Positions 7,989 to 16,750 of a DNA stretch of 64,000 nt are shown one piece after another. The stretch lies in assembly GCF_002797675.1 (NCBI RefSeq), contig NZ_PGEX01000001.1, positions 1,984,001-2,048,000 of the forward strand, read 5' to 3'. The notes beneath the pieces were generated by a model. The model was not told where the DNA came from, did no database searches, and worked only from the letters and a program-made list of their open reading frames with translations. The DNA is from Hallerella succinigenes (GTDB lineage Bacteria > Fibrobacterota > Fibrobacteria > Fibrobacterales > Fibrobacteraceae). The translations under genes and the position numbers were made by a program. Numbering within the stretch: the stretch's first letter is position 1; the number at the start of each line of letters is the position of its first letter.

Positions 7989-8675
7989 TTAGAATTCTTC
8001 CAGTCCGTTTGGCGCGGCAAGGATTACTTTGTTCGCCATTCCGATGAATAACCCGTGGCCCAAAAGCCCGGGTATTTTATTTAATTCAAAGTCGAGCTTT
8101 GCCGGGTCTGCAATCGGGCCGAACTTTGCGTCGGCAATCAGGTTTCCGGAGTCGCTGATGACCGGACCATCTTTGCCCGGAGCTCCCATGCGGACGGCGA
8201 GCGTTGCACCGAGTTTTGTTACTTTGTAAGTAACCGATCCGATGGCGTTCGGAAGAATTTCGAGAGGAACGGCGAATTTTTCGCCGAGGGTCTGCACTTT
8301 TTTGCCCGAGTCCGCGATGATGATGTAATTTTCTGCCATGGAGGCGACGATCTTTTCGAGGAGGTGGGCGGCGCCGCGGCCCTTGATCAGGTTCTTTGCC
8401 GGATCGATTTCGTCTGCTCCATCGATTGCGATGTCCAAGTGGGTCGCTTCGCCGAGGTCGATCAGGGGAATGCCGAGCTTGCGGCACTGAAGCGTGGTGC
8501 TCCAGCTGGTGCTGACGGCGGTCACCTTCAGACCTTCGGTCTGGATGCGTTCGCCGAGACGTTCTACCATGTAAGCGGCCGTGCTGCCTGTGCCGAGTCC
8601 AACGGTCATGCCGGATTCGATCATGTTAGCGGCGCGGACGCCTGCTGCTTTCTTGAGTTCGTTTAAGTCAGCCAT
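7989..8675 (-). CDS. rpiA: ribose-5-phosphate isomerase A
   Basis: The 228-residue product has all RpiA motifs: GLGTGSTAAYMV (phosphate binding, ~residue 26), DGADEIDP (catalytic Asp near residue 84) and KGRGAAHLLEKI. It interconverts ribose-5-phosphate and ribulose-5-phosphate in the pentose phosphate pathway. The ATG overlaps the stop of the upstream isomerase gene as TAATG, indicating translational coupling. Confidence 0.96.
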   Translation of the reverse strand: MADLNELKKAAGVRAANMIESGMTVGLGTGSTAAYMVERLGERIQTEGLKVTAVSTSWSTTLQCRKLGIPLIDLGEATHLDIAIDGADEIDPAKNLIKGRGAAHLLEKIVASMAENYIIIADSGKKVQTLGEKFAVPLEILPNAIGSVTYKVTKLGATLAVRMGAPGKDGPVISDSGNLIADAKFGPIADPAKLDFELNKIPGLLGHGLFIGMANKVILAAPNGLEEF

Positions 8676-9283
8676 TATCGCCAGTGTCTCCCAAAGTTGT
8701 TTTGTTCGTCTTCTGGAAAATCTTCGTCGAAGTCGTCATCGTCTTCTTCCGTGTATTCGTCGGGAAGGCCCGTTTCGAGTTCGGTGACCGAGGGCTCGGT
8801 GATGTCCACGATGGTGATTTCGAATGTTAAATCTCTGCCTGCAAAGGGATGGTTTCCGTCGAGCGTGACGGTTTCTTTTTGAATTTCCTTGATCGTGTAG
8901 ATTGTCGGATCTTCGTCATCGCTCTTGTTGCAAATGTCGCGCGGGTCTTCTGGAATGGAGAATTCCGTCATGTTTGAATCGCGGACCATTTCGAGTTCCA
9001 TGCCGAGCCAAAGTTCGCCGATGTTGCGGAGCTCTTCCTTGGAAACCTTGATAATCAAGTCTTTGCGGTACGGTCCGTATCCCTTGTCATAGGGAATATG
9101 GGCTGTGATATGGTCTCCGACGTGATGGCCTTCCAAGGCGTTTTCAAGACCTTCGATCACGCTGTCGCAACCGTGCATATAGACGAATGGGAAAGATTCG
9201 GGAACTTCCTCGATAATTACGCCGTTTTCGTCCTTTAGAGAGTAGCCAATGCTAACTTTTTTGTTTTTCTGAACCGTTTCCAT
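8675..9283 (-). CDS. FKBP-type peptidyl-prolyl isomerase, SlyD-like
   Basis: From the ATG at 9283 the protein has 202 residues. An FKBP domain (KKVSIGYSLKDENGVII; IEGLENALEGHHVGD; IPYDKGYGPY) is interrupted by an insert-in-flap region and closes with the SlyD-like LDGNHPFAGRDLTFEITIVDI. A ~45-residue acidic tail rich in Asp/Glu follows. It acts as a cytoplasmic proline isomerase and chaperone. An in-frame upstream ATG (9319) would add 12 residues, but the TATATT box at 9292-9297 lies inside that extension, so 9283 is preferred. That leaves almost no 5' leader. Confidence 0.88.
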   Translation of the reverse strand: METVQKNKKVSIGYSLKDENGVIIEEVPESFPFVYMHGCDSVIEGLENALEGHHVGDHITAHIPYDKGYGPYRKDLIIKVSKEELRNIGELWLGMELEMVRDSNMTEFSIPEDPRDICNKSDDEDPTIYTIKEIQKETVTLDGNHPFAGRDLTFEITIVDITEPSVTELETGLPDEYTEEDDDDFDEDFPEDEQNNFGRHWR

Positions 9284-9291
9284 CAAGCACA

Positions 9292-9310
9292 AATATAGAA
9301 AAGCTATATT
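9292..9310. promoter_or_regulatory. back-to-back -10 boxes of a divergent gene pair
   Basis: Minus-strand TATATT (9292-9297) ends 8 nt before the SlyD-like ATG. Plus-strand TATATT (9305-9310) ends 7 nt before the phosphoesterase ATG. Only 7 bp separate them, so each promoter's upstream part lies over the other gene's start. Both mRNAs would begin at or next to the start codon. Confidence 0.65.
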
Positions 9311-9317
9311 AATTTCC

Positions 9318-10046
9318 ATGTTATACGGGATCTATTCTGACATTCATGCGAACTTGCCCGCGCTCGAAGTCGTTTTGGAATCGATGAAAGCGCATGGCGT
9401 GGAACGTCGTGTTTGTTTGGGTGATATAGTCGGGTATGGAGCGCATCCGAACGAATGCGTTGCGCTGGTAAAAGAAAATGCGGATATCTGCATTTTGGGT
9501 AATCACGACAGCGTAGCCATCCAGTGGGACTCGGATACGGGATTCAACCCGTATGCGAAGAGGGCAATCGAATGGACGCAGAATGCGCTCACTCCGGAAT
9601 CCAAGGAATACCTTTGCTCGCTCCCTTACGTTTTTGAAGAAAACGATATTTGCTTTGTTCATGCTTCCCCCATGTCCCCGGCGGACTGGATCTACATAAC
9701 GGATTTGGAAGACGCTCTGGATGCGTTCGATCATTTTGGCGAGCGCCATTGCTTTGTCGGTCATACGCATAGCCCGGTGATCGTGGCGATGCGCGATGGA
9801 GAAATCCCGAAGGTCATTGAAACGGGTTCCTATGTTTTGGAAGATGGGGAACGCCTGTTGATGAATGTGGGAAGTGTCGGACAGCCGCGTGACCGCGACC
9901 CGCGGGCGAGTTACTGCCTGTATGATTCTGAAAAGCACAGTGTGAATCTTGTGCGTTTGAATTACGATATCAGCTTGACGCAAAAAGCGATGCGTGACGT
10001 GGGAATGCCGGACTTTCTCGTGGAACGCCTGGAACTGGGTCGATGA
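9318..10046 (+). CDS. metallophosphoesterase (calcineurin-like)
   Basis: The 242-residue protein shows the metallophosphoesterase metal motifs in order: SDIHANLPAL (DxH, residues 7-9), GDIVGYG, GNHDSV (~residue 60), a His in FVHASP, and GHTHSP (~residue 148). The NVGSVGQPRDRDPRASY segment is typical of the YfcE/MJ0936-like group of small phosphodiesterases. Substrate unknown. No Shine-Dalgarno run; a TATATT box ends 7 nt before the ATG. The end overlaps rlmH by 4 nt (ATGA). Confidence 0.88.
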   Translation: MLYGIYSDIHANLPALEVVLESMKAHGVERRVCLGDIVGYGAHPNECVALVKENADICILGNHDSVAIQWDSDTGFNPYAKRAIEWTQNALTPESKEYLCSLPYVFEENDICFVHASPMSPADWIYITDLEDALDAFDHFGERHCFVGHTHSPVIVAMRDGEIPKVIETGSYVLEDGERLLMNVGSVGQPRDRDPRASYCLYDSEKHSVNLVRLNYDISLTQKAMRDVGMPDFLVERLELGR

Positions 10047-10504
10047 AGCTCATTCTTGCTGTTTTTGGAAGACCTGGCTCTGCCTTTATCCAGGATGAAG
10101 TTGAAAAGTACACGAAGCGCTTGCGCTCTTCGAGCGTGCAGATCGAAGTCGTGGAAATGAAGCAGAGCAAGCGTGACGATCAGGTGAAGAGCCTTGCCGA
10201 AGAAGCGGCGGAATTTTCCAAACGTTTCCCCAAAGAAAATTACCAGTGGATTGTGATGGCGGAAGAAGGTAAGCTGATGAATACGGTGCAGCTTGCGAAC
10301 TGGATCAAGCCTCGGTTGACTTCGAACTGCGTCTTTCTCATCGGTTCCGCTTACGGCATTTCTCCCGAAATCAAAAAACAGGCGAACCTTCTGCTTTCGC
10401 TTTCACCGCTGACGTTTACGCATGACCATGCCCGTGTGATTTTAACGGAACAGCTTTACCGCTGTCTTATGGTGATAGCCGGTCATCCATATCACCACGT
10501 TTAA
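10043..10504 (+). CDS. rlmH: 23S rRNA (pseudouridine1915-N3)-methyltransferase
   Basis: The 153-residue SPOUT-family protein ends with the hallmark C-terminal segment (RVILTEQLYRCLMVIAGHPYHH) and has the FLIGSAYGIS knot loop, both typical of RlmH. It methylates pseudouridine 1915 in helix 69 of 23S rRNA. It overlaps the phosphoesterase gene by 4 nt, so the two are translationally coupled. Confidence 0.95.
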   Translation: MKLILAVFGRPGSAFIQDEVEKYTKRLRSSSVQIEVVEMKQSKRDDQVKSLAEEAAEFSKRFPKENYQWIVMAEEGKLMNTVQLANWIKPRLTSNCVFLIGSAYGISPEIKKQANLLLSLSPLTFTHDHARVILTEQLYRCLMVIAGHPYHHV

Positions 10505-10543
10505 CAGGCGCTCGTCGTTCAACCGTAGTGCGAAGGAAAACGT

Positions 10544-12064
10544 ATGACTGCAAAGATGAATGCTTCTCTCGAAAAAAGCTTAAAGACGGTTTACGCCACT
10601 TTAGAAGAAGTGGAACGTTACCAGCATGCAAGCCGTGTTTTGGGCTTTGACCAACAGACGATTTGCCCGCCGCTCGGGATGGAAGAGCAGGGCGAAACTT
10701 CGGCGTTCCTGTCGAATAAGGCGTTCCAACTTTCGAAATCAAAAAAGTTTATTTCTGCGGCGGAAGATCTTTACGCCAATCGTAAATTTTTGAACGAATG
10801 GGACCGCACCTTGGCGGAATCTTTGCACCGGGATTACCTGCGCAATAAGAACATTACGCCAGCGATGGACAAGCAGTTCTCTTTGGTTTTCAATAAGGCT
10901 TTTGTGAACTGGCTCAAAGCGAAGAAGGCTGCGGACTTTTCGATTTTTGCCGACTCGCTATCGGATGTCCGCAAGGTGAATTTGAAGCAGATAGCTCTTG
11001 CGGAAAAGGCGATGCGTGTACCGTATGACAATCTTTTGGATGTTTACGAACGCGGCATGACGACAAAGGATTTGACCAAGTGCTTTGACGCTTGCAAGGA
11101 GCGTCTGGTGCCGATGCTTCAAAAAATTCAGAAGAGCAAAAAGAAGATTCGCACGGATTTTCTTTCTCGCAAGGTAAGCGACGAATCCCAGCGCCAGATG
11201 GCGGAATTCTTGCTGCAGACGATTGGTTTCGATTTTAAGCGAGGCGCCTTTACGACAAGCGAACATCCGTTTACGGATGGACTTGCCAAAGACGACTGCC
11301 GCGTGACGACGCATTATCATGAGGATATGTTTGCATCGAATATGTTCTCCATCATTCATGAAGGCGGTCATGCTCTTTTTGAAATGAACCAACCGAGTGA
11401 AAATTACGCGCATCACATCAACGGTTGCAAGACTTTGGGTCAGCATGAATCGGTTTCCCGTTTTTATGAAAATCGCATTGGGCGTTCCCGCGCCTTTGTG
11501 CATTTGATCTTTAAAAAGTGCAAGGAGTTTTTCCCGACCGTTTTTGAAGACGTTTCCGAAAAGCAGTTCTACGAAGCACTGAACGTGGTGAAACCGAGTT
11601 TTATCCGCACGGAAGCGGACGAGTTTACGTACACGTTCCACATCATGATCCGTTTTGAAATTGAGCAGATGATTGTGAACGGCAAGGTCGATATTCAAAG
11701 CCTTCCGCAGATTTGGAACGACAAGTACGAAGAATATCTGGGCATTCGTCCGTCGAATGACCGTGAAGGTATTTTGCAAGATGTGCATTGGGCTTCGGGC
11801 TTTGGCTACTTCCCGACGTATTCGCTAGGCAACATGTACAATGCGATGTATTACAATCGCATGAAGCAGGAAATCGATGTGGAAGACTGCATTCTCCACG
11901 GAGACTTCGGGACGATCAACGGCTGGATGAAGGAATATGTTTGGAAATACGCAGACCGCTTGAATTCCAAGGCTTGGATTCAAAAGATTACTGGCCGCGA
12001 ATTTACGGCGGACGACTTCCTCGATTACATTGAACAGAAGTACGGCGAACTCTACGGCATTTAA
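10544..12064 (+). CDS. M32 family metallocarboxypeptidase (Taq carboxypeptidase type)
   Basis: The 506-residue protein is the right length for M32. It carries the zinc motif HEGGH (SIIHEGGHALFEMNQP, ~residue 270), the family's preceding DCRVTTHY segment, HESVSRFYENRIGRS just after (third ligand region), and IRTEADEFTYTFHI. It removes C-terminal residues from peptides in the cytoplasm. It lies 39 nt after rlmH, perhaps in the same transcript. Confidence 0.94.
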   Translation: MTAKMNASLEKSLKTVYATLEEVERYQHASRVLGFDQQTICPPLGMEEQGETSAFLSNKAFQLSKSKKFISAAEDLYANRKFLNEWDRTLAESLHRDYLRNKNITPAMDKQFSLVFNKAFVNWLKAKKAADFSIFADSLSDVRKVNLKQIALAEKAMRVPYDNLLDVYERGMTTKDLTKCFDACKERLVPMLQKIQKSKKKIRTDFLSRKVSDESQRQMAEFLLQTIGFDFKRGAFTTSEHPFTDGLAKDDCRVTTHYHEDMFASNMFSIIHEGGHALFEMNQPSENYAHHINGCKTLGQHESVSRFYENRIGRSRAFVHLIFKKCKEFFPTVFEDVSEKQFYEALNVVKPSFIRTEADEFTYTFHIMIRFEIEQMIVNGKVDIQSLPQIWNDKYEEYLGIRPSNDREGILQDVHWASGFGYFPTYSLGNMYNAMYYNRMKQEIDVEDCILHGDFGTINGWMKEYVWKYADRLNSKAWIQKITGREFTADDFLDYIEQKYGELYGI

Positions 12065-12093
12065 TTCACGGTTTATTTTAGAAGGCGAAACCC

Positions 12094-12978
12094 TTGGAAG
12101 GCGAAGCGAAAAAGAAAAGAGAATTGCATTTGACTTTCGCAGAAATGGCGGAACGGAGCATCTCCAAACGTTTCCGCAGCAAGCTGTGGAGCCCTTTTGT
12201 TTCGGCAATCAAGACGTACCGGATGATCGATGCGGGCGATAAAATCGCAGTCTGCATTTCGGGCGGTAAGGATTCGATGCTGCTTGCGAAAATGATGCAG
12301 ATGCTGCACCGTTATACGGAAAAGCCTTTTGAATTAAAGTTTTTGGTGATGGATCCGGGGTATAATCCGCAGAACCGGGAAAAGATCGAAGCGAATGCGG
12401 AACGGCTTGAAATTCCGATTACGATTTTTGAAACGGATATTTTTGAACAGACGGACAAGGTGGAACATTCGCCGTGCTACGTTTGTGCGCGCATGCGCCG
12501 TGGACATTTGTACAGCCAGGCGAGAAAACTCGGTTGTAATAAGATTGCATTAGGACATCATTTTTCTGACGTGATCGAAACGACAGTGATGAGTATGTTC
12601 TACGCTTCGCAGCTCCAGGGAATGCTTCCCATGCTCCGCAGTCAAAATTACCCGGGAATGACGCTTATCCGTCCGCTGTACAAGATTCACGAAGACGATA
12701 TCATCGCCTGGAGCCGTGCCAATAATTTGAACTTTATCCAGTGTGCTTGCCGTTTTACAGAAAAGAATTTTGAAAATGAAGATGGCTCCGGTTCGAGCAA
12801 GCGTCAAGAAGTCAAAGAGATTATTCGCAAATTGAAGCGTGACAATCCGAATATTGAAAAGAGCATTTTCAACAGTCTTCATGCGGTTTGCATTGAAACG
12901 TTCCCAGGTTTTAAGGCGAATGGAAAGCCGCATTCCTTTTTGGAACGCTTCGACGAAGAAAATTCCGAACTTTCATGA
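12094..12978 (+). CDS. ttcA: tRNA 2-thiocytidine biosynthesis protein TtcA-like
   Basis: The 294-residue product has the PP-loop SGGKDS (~residue 54) and the Cys pair in CYVCARMRRGHLY, with another CxC (CACRF) further on. These fit the Fe-S dependent TtcA group that thiolates C32 of some tRNAs. I chose TTG at 12094 because GAAGGCG lies 6 nt upstream; an in-frame ATG at 12145 is the alternative. It follows the carboxypeptidase by 29 nt. Confidence 0.88.
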   Translation: MEGEAKKKRELHLTFAEMAERSISKRFRSKLWSPFVSAIKTYRMIDAGDKIAVCISGGKDSMLLAKMMQMLHRYTEKPFELKFLVMDPGYNPQNREKIEANAERLEIPITIFETDIFEQTDKVEHSPCYVCARMRRGHLYSQARKLGCNKIALGHHFSDVIETTVMSMFYASQLQGMLPMLRSQNYPGMTLIRPLYKIHEDDIIAWSRANNLNFIQCACRFTEKNFENEDGSGSSKRQEVKEIIRKLKRDNPNIEKSIFNSLHAVCIETFPGFKANGKPHSFLERFDEENSELS

Positions 12979-13066
12979 TTGCGTGCCAAAAAAATGCGGT
13001 TGCAAACGTCGCCAAGACGCGAGCCAATATCGGCTGTGGAGTAAAGCCGTAAAGGATCCGCATGCG

Positions 13067-13762
13067 TTAGTCTGCGAAAAGATGTAAAAGAATGGGTGTG
13101 ATGACCGAGGTGATGACACCTGTAACGCCAATGGCGAGGGAGCTCATCGCACCTTGAGTTTCACCCATTTCCAAAGCTTTAGCAGTGCCGACTGCATGCG
13201 AAGCCGTTCCCACGGCAATGCCTTGCGCCACGGGATGCTTGATTTTGCAGACTCGGCAGATGATCGGGGCAACGACGCCGCCCGTAATTCCTGTAATCAC
13301 AATGGATGCGATTGTAATCGCCGGGATGCCACCGATGCTTTTCGAAAGTTCAACGCCCATCGGAATCGTGATGGACTTGGGTAAAAGTGAAAATTTTAAC
13401 ACGTCTTCAATTTGGAAAATTCCTGCGCAGAGCGTTACAATGGCGAAAGAGGTTAAGGTTCCCACGAGGATTCCGATCAAAATTGGAACGAGATGCGCTT
13501 TCAGCTTATCGAGCTGCTTGTAGAGCGGCACGGCGAGTACTGCTGTTGCAGGGCCAAGGAAAATCGAAATATAATCACCGCCGAGATTATAAGTTTCCAG
13601 TTTGATTCCGCTGATGAGTAAGAAGCCGATGATCAAAACGGCAGCGATCATCATCGGGTTGCAAATCGAAAGCTTGAATTTTCGACTGCAGGCGACGCCG
13701 ACTTCATAAGCGACGATCGTCAAGACAATTCCAAAAAAAGGAGTGTTCAAAACTTCACGCAT
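13067..13762 (-). CDS. lrgB: LrgB/CidB family membrane protein
   Basis: The 231-residue protein is hydrophobic throughout with the LrgB signature (SITIPMGVELSKSIGGIPAI; GTASHAVGTAKALEMGE). The family forms an inner-membrane partner of LrgA, linked to murein hydrolase control and, in several bacteria and plastids, to transport of small carboxylates such as pyruvate or glycolate. Its start overlaps the end of lrgA by 8 nt. Confidence 0.93.
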   Translation of the reverse strand: MREVLNTPFFGIVLTIVAYEVGVACSRKFKLSICNPMMIAAVLIIGFLLISGIKLETYNLGGDYISIFLGPATAVLAVPLYKQLDKLKAHLVPILIGILVGTLTSFAIVTLCAGIFQIEDVLKFSLLPKSITIPMGVELSKSIGGIPAITIASIVITGITGGVVAPIICRVCKIKHPVAQGIAVGTASHAVGTAKALEMGETQGAMSSLAIGVTGVITSVITPILLHLFAD

Positions 13763-14120
13763 CTTTTTTCCTCTTTTTCTGGACGTTTACCATAATGTCG
13801 GTGACTTTGCCAGTGACGGCGAACGTAACGATTGTCGCAAGGACGCTGAGCAAAAAGAAAAGGATCAAATTGCCCTTCAGTACACCGTAAACGGCCAAAA
13901 TGCCAATGGTCGGCGGAAGAAAAAAGAAGGGGAGCCGCTTCAGGAAAAAATCCGACATCTCTGCAATTTGATCCACTTTGACGAGTTTTGTACAAAGTAA
14001 CAAAAAGAGGATCAGCATGGCTAAAATATTACCGGGCAGGGGGATTCCGCAAACTCGGTGAAGAAAATCTCCGATGAAGCAAACGGAAAGAATCAGAGCT
14101 AATTGGAGTAGTAAACGCAT
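13755..14120 (-). CDS. lrgA: LrgA/CidA family holin-like protein
   Basis: The 121-residue protein has four predicted membrane segments and the CidA/LrgA pattern GIPLPGNILAMLILFLLL. It is the usual partner of LrgB and forms one operon with it. TATCTT (14130-14135, minus strand) ends 9 nt before the ATG with no ribosome binding site, so the mRNA is probably leaderless. Confidence 0.92.
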   Translation of the reverse strand: MRLLLQLALILSVCFIGDFLHRVCGIPLPGNILAMLILFLLLCTKLVKVDQIAEMSDFFLKRLPFFFLPPTIGILAVYGVLKGNLILFFLLSVLATIVTFAVTGKVTDIMVNVQKKRKKDA

Positions 14121-14129
14121 TGTGCGCCA

Positions 14130-14148
14130 AAGATAAAATTTTTATTTT
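14130..14148. promoter_or_regulatory. back-to-back -10 boxes between lrgA and the radical SAM gene
   Basis: Minus-strand TATCTT (14130-14135) lies 9 nt before lrgA and plus-strand TATTTT (14143-14148) lies 7 nt before ATG 14156. The two are 7 bp apart, as at 9292-9310. Confidence 0.5.
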
Positions 14149-14155
14149 TATGGCT

Positions 14156-16747
14156 ATGAATATTTTTGACAAATTGGGGCAAGTTTTGCCCTCCGTAGAA
14201 AGTCCCGCCCGTTATATGGGCGGAGAAGCGAATAGCATTGTGAAAGACCCTTCTAAAATGGTGGGAACTTGTGCTTTTGTTTTTCCCGATTTGTACGAAA
14301 TAGGCCTTTCGAATAATGGCTTGCGCATTTTGTATCACGTGGTGAACCGTGAACCGGATTTGTACATGGAAGTGGCGTTCGCTCCGTGGGACGATATGGC
14401 GGAACAGATGCGCAAACATGATATTCCGCTGTACACGCATGCGACTTGGAAACCTGTCCGCGAATTTGATGTGGTCGGCATGTCACTCCAGTCGGAACTC
14501 AATTTTACCAATGTGCCGTATGTGCTTGAACTCGCCGGCATCAGCGCCTTCTCCAAAGATCGTAAAGAAGACGATCCGATTATTTTGGCGGGTGGTCCTG
14601 CAATGGCGAACCCTGAACCTGTCGCCGATTTTTTTGATGCGTTCAATATTGGCGATGGCGAAGAGATGTTCCCGAAGATCGTGCGGACAGTGGGGGAATG
14701 TAGAAGAAAAGGGATGCGCCGATTTGAAATTTTGGAAGCGATTTCAAAAATCGACGGTGTGTACGTTCCAGTATTTCGCCAAGTCGTCGAGGGGGAATAT
14801 AAACAGCTCGTTCCGGCAGAACCCGCTGTAGGCTCTTACGAACATACAAACGGTGTGCGTCGCATTTTTATTCCAGAACTCAAAAAAGAAGATTACCCGG
14901 TCAAGAATTTAATCCCGAACATGCGCTTGGTTCACAACCGCTTTAGTGTGGAAGTGATGCGAGGCTGTGCGCAGGGTTGCCGATTCTGCCAGGCGGGTGT
15001 TTGGTACAGACCGTGCCGCGAACTCAATCCGGATGATGTGATAGATCTTGCGAAGGAAGGTTTAAAGGCGACAGGTGAACAGGAACTCGGCCTTTTGAGC
15101 CTTTCCACGGCAGACTATAAGCCGATTGAATCGTTGACGGATTCGATTATCGATGACGCTTTCTTTGACAATGTGGACGTGTCGCTTCCGAGTATTCGCG
15201 TCAGCAGCTTCGGTCAGCACCTCGCAGAAAAAGTCGCCGCCTTGAAGGGTGGACGCAGTGCGACCTTTGCACCGGAAACCGGTTCGGAACGTATCCGCAA
15301 GATGATCAACAAGACGATCACCGATGAAGACATGTACAGTGCGGCGGACTATGCTTTTTCTTCGGGCTTGAACAAGATCAAGCTTTATACGATGATAGGC
15401 TTTCCGACAGAAGACGATGCCGATATGGAAGCTTTTTGCAATCTCATCGAGAACCTGGTGAAGATCGGTCGTAAGCACATGCGTGGATTCCAGATTTCCG
15501 TGAGCATGGGTATTCTCATACCGAAGTCTTTCACGGGCTTACAGTGGGCTGGCTTTATGGATGAGGAAACGTCTTGGAATCATATCCAGTATGTGCGCAA
15601 GCGGTTCTTTAAGCATCCGAATGTGAAGGTGCAGTGGGCGGACTGGAATACATCTCGCCTGGAAGCGTTCTATAGCCGTGGCGACCGTTCTCTTGCCCCG
15701 ATGATTTATGAAGCCTATAAGCGCGGTATGATCTTCGAAAGTGATGGACATCGCATTCGGGCCAAGGACTGGGAAAAAATTTGGGAAGACTTCCATTATG
15801 ACGTCAGCTGGATTTACGAAACCCGTCAAAAGGATTCCGTTTTTCCGTGGGACTTTATGCACATCGGTGTTACCAAGTCCTTCCTCTGGAGAGAGTATCA
15901 GAAAGGCTTTAACCCGGAAATTTTGAAAACGGCAAAGCCCGTTCCGAACTGCAAATGGGGCGATTGCCTACATTGCGGAATTCCGGGGAGCGGTAAGGAA
16001 GTTCGACTGGCGAATAATCCGGTTCGTTACGCAGCACCGAGCCGTACACCGGAAGAAATCAAGAAGCTTGTGGCGGAACGTCGCCCGGTTTACGATCAGC
16101 GGTACGCGTACAAGATTACGTTCCAAAAGACAGGTCTTAGCCGTTTCCTTCCGCACCAAAACATGCTCAGCGCGTTCGTGCGTTCCTTTGGAAAGGCAGA
16201 AGTTCCGCTCCGCTACAGTGAAGGCTTTAGCCCGAAACCGCGCATCATCAACATGGGCGCTCTACCGCTGGGTCTCGAAACGGTCTGCGAAATCCTCGGC
16301 GTGGAAACCTTAAAACCGTTGGATCTTTCGCCAGAAAATCTGCCGAAACTGATGGAAACTTTGAGCGAACCGTTTCCAATGGGCATGAAGGTTTTGAATA
16401 TTGAACCGCTTACGTACAAGCTCTCTTCTCGCTGTCCGAAGTCGATGACGTATTCCTTTAAGCCAGAGGTTTTGCCGGAAGGCTTGGTTGAAAAGTTCCA
16501 GTCGAAGACGCTTCCTATCGTGCTGAATCACCGCGGTCATGAAGTGAACTTGAACGCACATATTCTGGATTTGCAGATATGCGACGGAAGAATCTTTATG
16601 CGTGTGAAGTGCAATGAGCAGGGCGGTACAGCAAGCCCATATCCGCTCTTTGGCGGACTGATGGGCGTTAAAACGGCGACGGCGACGGTCGATGATGTCA
16701 CACGTCAGTATTTAATCCGGAAGGAATCCATGGAATTCGAAGACTAA
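14156..16747 (+). CDS. TIGR03960-type B12-binding radical SAM protein fused to a DUF2344 domain
   Basis: The ~863-residue product has three parts. First is an N-terminal B12-binding-like region (to ~220). Next is a radical SAM domain with the CxxxCxxC motif in RGCAQGCRFCQAG (~residue 270). Last is a C-terminal TIGR03936/DUF2344 domain from ~640 (YKITFQKTGLSRFLPHQNM; RYSEGFSPKPRI). CKWGDCLHCGIPGSG lies between. The family is widespread, often near rplU/rpmA or RNase G, and has no proven reaction; an RNA or tRNA modification role is only suspected. ATG 14150 is an alternative start; 14156 fits the -10 spacing seen elsewhere. Confidence 0.88.
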   Translation: MNIFDKLGQVLPSVESPARYMGGEANSIVKDPSKMVGTCAFVFPDLYEIGLSNNGLRILYHVVNREPDLYMEVAFAPWDDMAEQMRKHDIPLYTHATWKPVREFDVVGMSLQSELNFTNVPYVLELAGISAFSKDRKEDDPIILAGGPAMANPEPVADFFDAFNIGDGEEMFPKIVRTVGECRRKGMRRFEILEAISKIDGVYVPVFRQVVEGEYKQLVPAEPAVGSYEHTNGVRRIFIPELKKEDYPVKNLIPNMRLVHNRFSVEVMRGCAQGCRFCQAGVWYRPCRELNPDDVIDLAKEGLKATGEQELGLLSLSTADYKPIESLTDSIIDDAFFDNVDVSLPSIRVSSFGQHLAEKVAALKGGRSATFAPETGSERIRKMINKTITDEDMYSAADYAFSSGLNKIKLYTMIGFPTEDDADMEAFCNLIENLVKIGRKHMRGFQISVSMGILIPKSFTGLQWAGFMDEETSWNHIQYVRKRFFKHPNVKVQWADWNTSRLEAFYSRGDRSLAPMIYEAYKRGMIFESDGHRIRAKDWEKIWEDFHYDVSWIYETRQKDSVFPWDFMHIGVTKSFLWREYQKGFNPEILKTAKPVPNCKWGDCLHCGIPGSGKEVRLANNPVRYAAPSRTPEEIKKLVAERRPVYDQRYAYKITFQKTGLSRFLPHQNMLSAFVRSFGKAEVPLRYSEGFSPKPRIINMGALPLGLETVCEILGVETLKPLDLSPENLPKLMETLSEPFPMGMKVLNIEPLTYKLSSRCPKSMTYSFKPEVLPEGLVEKFQSKTLPIVLNHRGHEVNLNAHILDLQICDGRIFMRVKCNEQGGTASPYPLFGGLMGVKTATATVDDVTRQYLIRKESMEFED

Positions 16748-16750
16748 GCT